Below, one piece after another: positions 57,923 through 64,000 of a stretch of 64,000 bases of DNA (within the stretch, counting starts at the first letter, position 1; each line of letters begins with the position of its first letter). Location: assembly GCA_001915385.1 (NCBI GenBank), contig MNQK01000005.1, positions 1 to 64,000 on the forward strand, in the 5' to 3' direction. The notes under the pieces are model-generated. The model saw only the letters and a list, made by a program, of their open reading frames with translations, did no database searches and had not been told where the DNA came from. The stretch comes from Bacteroidales bacterium 52_46. Its GTDB lineage: Bacteria > Bacteroidota > Bacteroidia > Bacteroidales > Muribaculaceae. Position numbers and translations under genes: made by a program.

Positions 57923-59399
57923 CTACCAGCTTAAGCTGTTCCTGCCCATAGTGGGACTGCTGTGGGTAATCATCATCGCGGTGGAGGTGTCGCAGTACAA
58001 GCGCGAAAAGGACTACCGCGCCGAGATGATACGCTCGCGCATCGAGTTCATGAACCAGCGTCTGCTCAGCCTCATGGAGGAGGGCATAGACCCTACGGCC
58101 TTTCTGCACTTCATCGACAACTACTACAAGGCATCGGAACTCGACAACCTGTCGATGACCCTCTACGACACGAAGACCGGACAGGAAAAGGTGCGCATCG
58201 GCTTCCCTACCCCGCTTCCGGAGCAGCTCAGCACGCGAGGCAAGATAGACGGAGCGTTCATCTCCGCCAACAACAACGACGACTCGACCTACATACAGCC
58301 CGACAAGGCATTTTACTACAGCGTCAACAAATCGTCGGACGGGAGCCTGCTCGTACAGACATTCATGCCCCTCAACGCCAGGATTGCGGCCGAAATCAAG
58401 GGAAATCCGTGGCTGCGTTTCTTCGTGCTGCTCGGCTGCGCCGGCATCACTTTGGTAACCTATATAGCCACTCGCCATCTGACCAAGAACATACGCCTGC
58501 TGCGCGAATTCGTGTCGAACGCCTCAAGCGACCATGATTTCGTGGCGATTGACAAATTCGCCAACGACGACCTCGGCGAAATATCGCGGCAGGTAGTCAA
58601 TATGTACAACATGCGCAAGGCCGCCCTGGCATCACGCGAGCTTGAACACCGCGTGGCACTCAAAGCCACCGAGGAGCGTTCAAACCTCAAGCGGCAGATG
58701 ACCAACAACATAAATCATGAGCTGAAGACGCCGGCCGGAATCATCAAGGGGTATATCGACACCATTATAGACAATCCGGACATGGACGACGAGTCGCGCA
58801 ACCACTTCCTGCTAAAGACACAGGAGCATATCGAGCGCCTGTGCAACATACTCAACGACCTGTCGACCATGACACGCCTTGAGGACGGGGCGCAGAACAT
58901 TTCGCTGGAAAAGATTGATTTCAAAGAATTTGTCGACAATATCAGGAACGATGTCGAAGAAAGCGGCATCAACGGCGACATGACATTCAGCACCGACATA
59001 CCGCAGAACTGCTACGTAAAGGGGAACAACACCCTCCTGACAGGGGCTGTCATGAACCTGGTAAAGAACGCGGTCGCTTACTCCAAGGGCACGGAAATGT
59101 CGCTGAGACTTCTTACGGAGAACCAGCGGTTCTATACGTTCGTATTCGCCGACAACGGCCAGGGCGTACCGGAGGAGTCGATACCGATGCTGTTCGAGCG
59201 TTTTTACCGCGTGGACAAGGGGCGTTCGCGCAAAGCAGGCGGAACGGGGCTCGGACTGCCGATCGTACGCAGTTCGCTGAACACCATCGGCGGTTCCATA
59301 TCGGTGAACAACGGCGAGCACGGCGGCCTGGAATTTGTATTCACCCTACAGAAATGGCGTACAAAGCCGTCGGGACACGATGAAGAAGCGGACGCTTGA
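57897..59399 (+). CDS. sensor histidine kinase, RprX-like
   Basis: A 500-residue membrane histidine kinase with two transmembrane helices (~14-32, 'LFLPIVGLLWVIIIAVEV' and ~170-190, 'FFVLLGCAGITLVTYIAT') enclosing a ~135-residue periplasmic sensor. The H-box is 'NINHELKTPAGIIKGYIDTI', the N-box 'GAVMNLVKNAVAYSKG', G-boxes 'FADNGQGVPEE' and 'GGTGLGLPIVRSSL'. The ATG at 57897 lies 26 bases inside the response regulator. Likely signal: envelope or redox state, unknown. Confidence 0.92.
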   Translation: MDLKKRRTNYQLKLFLPIVGLLWVIIIAVEVSQYKREKDYRAEMIRSRIEFMNQRLLSLMEEGIDPTAFLHFIDNYYKASELDNLSMTLYDTKTGQEKVRIGFPTPLPEQLSTRGKIDGAFISANNNDDSTYIQPDKAFYYSVNKSSDGSLLVQTFMPLNARIAAEIKGNPWLRFFVLLGCAGITLVTYIATRHLTKNIRLLREFVSNASSDHDFVAIDKFANDDLGEISRQVVNMYNMRKAALASRELEHRVALKATEERSNLKRQMTNNINHELKTPAGIIKGYIDTIIDNPDMDDESRNHFLLKTQEHIERLCNILNDLSTMTRLEDGAQNISLEKIDFKEFVDNIRNDVEESGINGDMTFSTDIPQNCYVKGNNTLLTGAVMNLVKNAVAYSKGTEMSLRLLTENQRFYTFVFADNGQGVPEESIPMLFERFYRVDKGRSRKAGGTGLGLPIVRSSLNTIGGSISVNNGEHGGLEFVFTLQKWRTKPSGHDEEADA

Positions 59400-60819
59400 C
59401 AAAGGCTTTATCGCCTCGATTGATGAATTGCGCCGCCTTACGGGGGGCGAAGCGCTTGACGGCCTCGTGGAGTCGCTCGAAAATGACGAACCCACTGTGG
59501 CCATAAGAATAAACCGCAGGAAGACAGGCGCGCTGCCGCTGCGTCCTGTCGCATGGAGCACGGGCGGATACCATATCGACGGGGAGCGGCCCCGCTTCAC
59601 GTTTGACCCGGCGCTTCATCAGGGGCTGTATTATGTGCAGGACCCGTCGTCGATGGTCATTGGGAGCATTGTGCGAGTGCTGTCAGCGACCGCGCTCCAC
59701 GGCAAACCGATAGTATACATCGACGCATGCGCCGCTCCGGGTGGCAAGACTACCGCGGCTATCGACGCGCTGCCCGACGGGTCGCTTGTCATAGCCAACG
59801 AGTTTGACCGCAAGCGTGCCGACGTGCTTGTGGAAAACGTCATCAAATGGGGTTATCCCGATGTGGTTGTCACGCAAGGCGACACGGCGAAATTCACCCG
59901 GCTCGGGCCGGTAGCCGACATCGTTGCCGCCGATGTGCCGTGCTCCGGCGAGGGAATGATGCGCAAGGAGGACGCCGCCGTCGGGCAATGGTCGCCGGGA
60001 CTTGTGGCACAATGTGCGGAGCTTCAGCGCTCCATCGTCGACAATATGTGGAAGGCGCTGCGGCCGGGAGGGTACTTCATCTATTCCACATGCACGTTCA
60101 ATCATCGGGAAGATGAGGAGAATCTCGCGTATATCGTGGAGGAACTTGGCGGCATGCCGGTCGACATGCATCGGCTTGTCGGCGTAAAGGATGCAGGGAT
60201 TGCCGGGGCTATCGGTTCCCCCTATCCTGCACTGCGGTTCATACCGGGCCGCACGGAGGGAGAGGGACTGTTTGTGGCGGTGGTGCAGAAGCCGGCTGAT
60301 AGCGTCTCTGAAACCGGCGCAGAAACCCGGAATGAAGCCGGCAGGGCAAAAGGCCGGCAGGGAGCCAAAGCACTCCCCGTGCCGCAAGAGATTAAATCGT
60401 GGATTAATGCCGTCGGGCATTCACTTGCAGCGGAAGGCGAAAAAGTAACCGCGCTGCCTGAAGCGTGGCTTCCGCTGATAGCCGACGTCAGGAAAAAGCT
60501 CAATGTGATTTATGCCGGAACGGAAGTCGCGGTCATGAAAGGGCGTGAATACATACCCTCGCAGGCGCTCGCATTAAGCGGGATTGCCGCAGTGGAGGCA
60601 TTTAACAAAGCGGAAGTGGATTACGCCACTGCCATGCAGTATCTCGGACGTCAGGCCGTGACACTTGACGACGCGCCGAAAGGCATAGTACTGCTCACCT
60701 ACCGCGGCCGCCCGCTCGGATTCGTCAAAAATCTGGGCAACCGCGCCAACAACCTTTATCCGCAGGTATGGGCCATACGCTCGACCCACCTGCCCGACAC
60801 CCCGCCCGAAATACTATGA
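59380..60819 (+). CDS. RsmF-like 16S rRNA m5C methyltransferase
   Basis: A 479-residue NOL1/NOP2/Sun family RNA cytosine-C5 methyltransferase. The SAM-binding 'DACAAPGGKTTAAIDAL', the catalytic Cys pair in 'VPCSGEGMMRK' and 'STCTFNHREDEEN', and a C-terminal RsmF/RlmI-type domain ending near 'GFVKNLGNRANNLYPQ' are present. Start 59380 ('MKKRTLDKGFIASIDELRR') overlaps the kinase gene by 20 bases; the frame from 59335 would overlap more. Its stop overlaps the next start (ATGA). Confidence 0.9.
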   Translation: MKKRTLDKGFIASIDELRRLTGGEALDGLVESLENDEPTVAIRINRRKTGALPLRPVAWSTGGYHIDGERPRFTFDPALHQGLYYVQDPSSMVIGSIVRVLSATALHGKPIVYIDACAAPGGKTTAAIDALPDGSLVIANEFDRKRADVLVENVIKWGYPDVVVTQGDTAKFTRLGPVADIVAADVPCSGEGMMRKEDAAVGQWSPGLVAQCAELQRSIVDNMWKALRPGGYFIYSTCTFNHREDEENLAYIVEELGGMPVDMHRLVGVKDAGIAGAIGSPYPALRFIPGRTEGEGLFVAVVQKPADSVSETGAETRNEAGRAKGRQGAKALPVPQEIKSWINAVGHSLAAEGEKVTALPEAWLPLIADVRKKLNVIYAGTEVAVMKGREYIPSQALALSGIAAVEAFNKAEVDYATAMQYLGRQAVTLDDAPKGIVLLTYRGRPLGFVKNLGNRANNLYPQVWAIRSTHLPDTPPEIL

Positions 60820-61871
60820 ATGGAATGAATGGAATGAATGGAATCAACACACGACGAAACCACGGTTTAGACACTCTGCGCGGTGTCGGGCTGCTTATAG
60901 TAATAACAGCGCATGCAGGCATGGGCGAGTTGTGCCGCGGGTGGCTTGTATTCGGAATACCGCTGTTTTATCTTGTAGCAGGATACCTGTACAGGGACGC
61001 CACGTCGTTAAAGGAGTTTATCGCCGGCAAATTCAGGCGTCTCATCATACCGTTTCTATTTTTCTCAGCGGCCGGACTGGCCATCTATGCGGCCGGCAAC
61101 TGCCTGCTGTTGCGTCAGCCGTTCAATGCCGGACTTTTCAACCTGCTGTCGCTCGACCGCTATTACCTCCCCTATCCGGCATCGCTATGGTTTTTCCTCA
61201 GTATATTCTGGTGTTACCTGTTTTTTGCATTGGTCCGCAGACTTACGCATTCCGAAGCCACTGTCGGCATTGCGTGCCTGCTTATAGGCACCGTCGGGTG
61301 GATATTGAGCCGAACGATTCCACTGCCGTTGAGCATCGACACAGCCATGAGCTGGCTGCCGATGTTTTATCTCGGCCATCTGCTTGCCGTCTGCCCTGCG
61401 GGACAAAAGATAGTGAACGGGGAATATTGGATTGCAGGGACATTGCTGGCCGCGGCATGTTGCATCGCGTATGTAAAACTGGACTACAATGTCGGTTATT
61501 GCTACAATTTATTCATAGGCGACATCCCGGCCATCTTACTGCTGACAGCAGCCGCCACAACCGGAGTCACGTGCCTTTGCTGCAAAATGGGCTATATACC
61601 GCTCCTGAGCTATATCGGCCGCAATTCACTGGTGATATTCGCCGGCCACCAGCATATCATGATTATAATCGAGCAGGGAGCAAGATACCTTGGCTTCAAC
61701 ATCGACACGACCGTATTGCGCTGTGGAGAGGCAGCTACATCGATATGCGCATGCGTGATACTGACATTTATACTGAGGAAATATGCGCCTACCCTCATCG
61801 GAGAGCGGAGCAAGGGGATAAACAGGCATTCGGAGAGACTGAAGCCGTCAATCACCGAATTATCTGAATAG
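60816..61871 (+). CDS. acyltransferase 3 family membrane protein
   Basis: A 351-residue protein with about ten transmembrane helices matching the acyltransferase 3 family (OafA/NodX-like) that O-acetylates surface sugars. The N-terminal 'RNHGLDTLRGVGLLIVITAH' has the family Arg and His, followed by 'IPLFYLVAGYLYRDA'. The coding start has three in-frame ATGAATGGA repeats, giving 'MNGMNGMNGIN' and several possible starts. It is translationally coupled to the methyltransferase. Confidence 0.88.
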   Translation: MNGMNGMNGINTRRNHGLDTLRGVGLLIVITAHAGMGELCRGWLVFGIPLFYLVAGYLYRDATSLKEFIAGKFRRLIIPFLFFSAAGLAIYAAGNCLLLRQPFNAGLFNLLSLDRYYLPYPASLWFFLSIFWCYLFFALVRRLTHSEATVGIACLLIGTVGWILSRTIPLPLSIDTAMSWLPMFYLGHLLAVCPAGQKIVNGEYWIAGTLLAAACCIAYVKLDYNVGYCYNLFIGDIPAILLLTAAATTGVTCLCCKMGYIPLLSYIGRNSLVIFAGHQHIMIIIEQGARYLGFNIDTTVLRCGEAATSICACVILTFILRKYAPTLIGERSKGINRHSERLKPSITELSE

Positions 61872-61945
61872 CAACCTACTACACACAAACCGCGTCACGC
61901 CGGAAGTTTTTTATTACATTTTTTCTAAAAAAAATTGCGAAAATA

Positions 61946-61977
61946 TTTGCACAACTCAAAAAGCTGTATTACCTTTG
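61946..61977 (+). promoter_or_regulatory. tRNA-Asp promoter
   Basis: TTTG (61946-61949), 20-base spacer, TACCTTTG (61970-61977), 64 bases upstream of the tRNA. Confidence 0.75.
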
Positions 61978-62040
61978 CAAACGCAAACGGCAAGGAAGTC
62001 AGATGAAACGACAGAAAAGCCGAAACGATCTTTAAAATAC

Positions 62041-62114
62041 GGTGTGGTAGTTCAGCTGGTTAGAATACCTGCCTGTCACGCAGGGGGTCGCGGGTTCGAG
62101 TCCCGTCCATACCG
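62041..62114 (+). tRNA. tRNA-Asp (GTC)
   Basis: Acceptor GGTGTGG/CCATACC, D-arm, anticodon stem-loop CCTGC-CTGTCAC-GCAGG with anticodon GTC, and T-arm GTTCGAGTC. Discriminator is G, as expected for tRNA-Asp. CCA is not encoded. No other gene of a tRNA operon is adjacent. Confidence 0.95.
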
Positions 62115-62200
62115 CCGGAGAGAGAGGAGAATGAGTAGCATAAAACTTTATGTTTTTGTTGCTCATTCTTTTTTTGCATATACTTTGTGACCCAAATTAT

Positions 62201-62447
62201 GGCTCAGGCCGAAATTGCAGTGCATGACAATATGACAAATGCCGGCTTCATTGTCCGCGGTTAATCATCGCCTTTGGCGCTTTGCTCTGCAAAGAAACCG
62301 CGGCTACTACATAATTGATTCGTAGCGTGTTATAGTAGCCGCGGTTTCTTTGCAGAGCAAAGCGCCAAAGGCGATGATTAACCGCGGAAAGCGATATTAA
62401 ATGGGAAGTGGAATATGCACTGTTATTTCGGATTGATGCCCAATTAT
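62201..62447. repeat. duplicated flank cassette, first copy (contains CCGCGG copy 5)
   Basis: GGCTCAGGCCGAAATTGCAG (62201 on) ... AAAGCGATATTAAATGGGAA (62388 on) flanks the palindromic element. The same flanks recur at 62783-62961 around copy 6, so a whole cassette was duplicated, separated by the element at 62498-62729. No gene is found in 62115-63036. Confidence 0.8.
62255..62387. repeat. CCGCGG palindromic element, copy 5, with symmetric insertion
   Basis: Perfect 55-bp inverted arms (62255-62309 and 62333-62387). Compared with other copies, the short spacer between CCGCGGTTAA and AACCGCGG is expanded in both arms by ~31 bases (ATCATCGCCTTTGGCGCTTT onward), exactly mirrored. Confidence 0.9.
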
Positions 62448-62497
62448 AGGGTTAAGAAGGGTCAATGTAAAAAATCGGTTGTTAAAATTATACAACT

Positions 62498-62729
62498 GAG
62501 AGCCGAAGGCTCGGTGGTGTTACTATCCCCGTCCGACGCGTTAGCGGAGGGCGGGGTAGCGGTAGCCTCTAATAAAAGGAGTCCCGGGAGGGGCGACTAT
62601 GTAAATTATTGTATTGGTGAACATCACACACTCGCCCCTACCAGGGGCTCGCACTGCGTATTCTCTTTTGCCCCGCCCTCCGCTGACGCGTCGGACGGGG
62701 ATAGTGATACCACCGAGCCTTCGGCTCTC
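62498..62729. repeat. ~230-bp palindromic element GAGAGCCGAAGGC family
   Basis: Arms of ~58 bases (left GAGAGCCGAAGGCTCGGTGG..., right ...CCACCGAGCCTTCGGCTCTC) with TATCCCCGTCCGACGCG and CCCCGCCCTCCGC-type segments, plus an inner pair of GGGAGGGGCGA/CCTACCAGGGGCTCG type segments. Nothing is encoded. Only one copy is in the window. Confidence 0.75.
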
Positions 62730-62782
62730 CGAGTTTGCATTCTGAAAATGTTTTTATTCGTGTCGATTTTTAATACTTCAAC

Positions 62783-62961
62783 GGCTCAGGCCGAAATTGC
62801 AGTGCATGATAATATGACAATTGTCTGCTTTATTGTCCGCGGTTAAAAACCGCGGCTACTACGTGGTTGATTCATACTGCTAGCCGCGGTTTTTAACCGC
62901 GGAAAGCGATATTAAATGGGAACTGTAATGTGCACTGTAATTTCGGATTGAGGCATTTCAA
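62783..62961. repeat. duplicated flank cassette, second copy (contains CCGCGG copy 6)
   Basis: Same flanks as 62201-62447 with a few substitutions; copy 6 (62837-62902) is the plain form CCGCGGTTAAAAACCGCGG without the symmetric insertion. Its right inner arm lost part of the GTAGTAGCC segment. Confidence 0.8.
62837..62902. repeat. CCGCGG palindromic element, copy 6
   Basis: CCGCGGTTAAAAACCGCGGC...GCCGCGGTTTTTAACCGCGG with a ~25-base centre; it is the duplicated partner of copy 5. Confidence 0.8.
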
Positions 62962-63036
62962 CCGGGTTTTGCAGCAGACCCGCCAAATGCCCGGCATACC
63001 TCATGCGACAATCAATTGCAGAACTCCAGCAGCAAC

Positions 63037-63072
63037 AAAAAAGTCCGGGAGGAAAACCTCTCGGACTTTTTT
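63037..63072 (-). terminator. tRNA-Pro terminator
   Basis: AAAAAAGTCCGGGAGG (63037-63052) and CCTCTCGGACTTTTTT (63057-63072) form a 16-bp stem with one mismatch around AAAA; a U-run follows on the minus strand, 19 bases beyond the tRNA 3' end. Confidence 0.85.
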
Positions 63073-63090
63073 GTGCTTTTGAGAATTTTG

Positions 63091-63164
63091 TCGGGGTGAC
63101 TAGACTCGAACTAGCGACCTCACGCCCCCCAGACGCGTACTCTAACCAACTGAGCTACACCCCG
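63091..63164 (-). tRNA. tRNA-Pro (GGG)
   Basis: On the minus strand the acceptor is CGGGGTG/CACCCCG with discriminator A, the anticodon arm is CGCGT-CTGGGGG-GCGTG with anticodon GGG, and the T-loop is TTCGAGT. CCA is not encoded. It has its own -7 box and terminator, so it is a single-gene unit. Confidence 0.93.
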
Positions 63165-63184
63165 ATTGAGCTTCAAAAGCGCTG

Positions 63185-63192
63185 CAAAGTTA
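63185..63192 (-). promoter_or_regulatory. tRNA-Pro -7 box
   Basis: TAACTTTG on the minus strand, 20 bases upstream of the tRNA 5' end. Confidence 0.65.
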
Positions 63193-63347
63193 AGTATGTT
63201 TTTCATATTTTCCAAATTTTTTAAGGAATTTCTTTTTGTTTTTTTGAAAAAGTTTTCAATCTTATTTACATATCGCTAACATTCAGCAGATTACGTCCGG
63301 AGCATTTTTTATAGTGGTTCAAAGTAGATTATATCGGGATATTTCAC

Positions 63348-63355
63348 TAATTTTG
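63348..63355 (+). promoter_or_regulatory. -7 box of the PfkB kinase gene
   Basis: TAATTTTG, 23 bases upstream of the ATG at 63379. Confidence 0.55.
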
Positions 63356-63378
63356 CATGAATATTACATACATAAAAC

Positions 63379-64000
63379 ATGATGAAAGAGACAGATATAT
63401 GCTGCATCGGCCACATCACTCTTGACAAAATAGTCACACCGCGCATGACTGTGCATTCGCCCGGCGGCACGGCGTTCTACTTCGCCCACGCCATGAGCAG
63501 CCTGCATGCCGACAATTTTCTGCTTGTCACTTCGCTCGCCGAAAGCGAGATGAAGGCCGTCGACGATATTCGCGCCCTCGGCATAGATGTGACAGTGCTG
63601 CCGAGCCGCAAATCGGTGTATTTCGAAAACCGTTACGGCGAGAACCAGAATCACCGCACACAGCGTGTGCTTGCCAAGGCCGACCCGTTCACTCCCGAGG
63701 GCGTAGCCGGAATCAAGGCCCGATACTATCATTTGGGGAGCCTGCTCGCCGACGATTTTTCACTCGACATAATAAAGGCGCTCAGCGAAAAAGGAATTGT
63801 TTCAGTCGACGCGCAGGGCTATCTGCGCGAGGTACGCGGCGACAAGGTATACCCCGTCGACTGGAGCGACAAACTCGAAGCTCTCAGGTATATCGACATA
63901 CTCAAGGTCAACGAGCATGAGGCGGCTGTGCTCACCGGAGCCACCGACCCGCGCCGCGGCGCCGAAATACTTGCCGGCTGGGGTGTAAAGGAGGTGGTGC
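63379..64000 (+). CDS. PfkB-family carbohydrate kinase (3' end outside window)
   Basis: 207 codons are visible and the frame runs off the end. 'ICCIGHITLDKIV' and 'HSPGGTAFYFAHAMSSL' match the N-terminal PfkB substrate-binding region (G-G motif), and 'DILKVNEHEAAVLTG' is the conserved 'N..E...L.G' segment of ribokinase-like enzymes. The catalytic 'DTxGAGD' motif would lie beyond the window. Substrate cannot be told; adenosine/ribokinase-type sugars are possible. The ATG 63379 is followed by a second ATG one codon later. Confidence 0.85.
   Translation, partial: MMKETDICCIGHITLDKIVTPRMTVHSPGGTAFYFAHAMSSLHADNFLLVTSLAESEMKAVDDIRALGIDVTVLPSRKSVYFENRYGENQNHRTQRVLAKADPFTPEGVAGIKARYYHLGSLLADDFSLDIIKALSEKGIVSVDAQGYLREVRGDKVYPVDWSDKLEALRYIDILKVNEHEAAVLTGATDPRRGAEILAGWGVKEVV

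Noticed and set aside
61975..62190. Small plus-strand ORF covering tRNA-Asp
   Set aside because: The tRNA explains the sequence; the well-known spurious 'RIPACHAGGRGFESRPY' peptide is a tRNA translation artefact.
63003..63224. Small plus-strand ORF covering tRNA-Pro
   Set aside because: It is the antisense of the tRNA and its terminator ('GVTRLELATSRPPDAYSNQLSYTP' type artefact, shortened here to 'LELATSRPPDAYSNQLSY').

Overview
The window looks like a chromosomal segment of a gut Bacteroidales, most likely a member of the Muribaculaceae or a close relative. The basis is the repeated TAnnTTTG -7 promoter box (with a TTG/TTTG about 19-20 bp upstream), the gene blocks rpsU...xerC-hpf, cvpA-sufBCD and RprY/RprX-like, the DUF3078 protein, RluB with an NRQGGY-rich N-terminus, and several secreted proteins sharing a sorting-type C-terminal tail. 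The exact genus cannot be fixed from this sequence alone.

Layout. 1-4,520 is an AT-rich accessory island: the 3' end of an RHS-repeat protein with a variable tip, a coupled membrane-anchored protein, and three paralogous exported proteins that look like an immunity array, with gene fragments between them. 4,793-9,459 holds purB, an RluB-type pseudouridine synthase and asnS. 10,099-15,274 holds rpsU, a 1,066-aa secreted protein, xerC and hpf. 15,774-19,229 (minus) is an ECF sigma/anti-sigma operon with a small exported protein and two related outer-membrane barrels. 19,445-22,964 (minus) has a formate/nitrite channel and a DUF3078 cell-envelope operon. 23,123-26,567 (plus) has pheS, crcB, nth, a TRIC-type channel and an MsrA homologue whose catalytic Cys is Ser. 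26,570-37,277 (minus) has pdxB, a membrane protein, purD, an RlmL-like methyltransferase, cysE, a secreted GH13 alpha-amylase, pyrC and a Dpm1-like glycosyltransferase. 37,408-39,406 (plus) has a secreted esterase and a RAYT transposase between inverted REPINs. 39,605-47,835 (minus) has a PI-PLC/FG-GAP protein, sufD-sufC-sufB-cvpA and a DEDDh exonuclease. 47,945-55,092 (plus) has a Nudix hydrolase and two very similar secreted CotH-kinase proteins. 55,237-61,871 has a DJ-1 protein (minus), ApbE, an RprY/RprX-like two-component pair, an RsmF-like methyltransferase and an acyltransferase. The end carries tRNA-Asp, tRNA-Pro and a truncated PfkB-family kinase.

The genes serve core metabolism (purine, pyrimidine, PLP, cysteine and Fe-S biosynthesis, translation) plus a secreted set for polysaccharides and surface modification (amylase, esterase, CotH proteins, adhesin-like protein).

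The most unusual feature is the intergenic DNA. At least seven families of palindromic elements fill the gaps: a RAYT-linked REPIN family, a CCGCGG family with six copies, a 184/185-bp structured element present twice with matched geometry but different sequence, and several others. In several families the two arms of one copy match each other better than they match other copies, including one copy with the same 30-odd bp insertion in both arms. This suggests hairpin-based copying of the arms. The paired 184/185-bp elements, each 12-17 bp upstream of a start codon, are my best candidate for an undescribed system.
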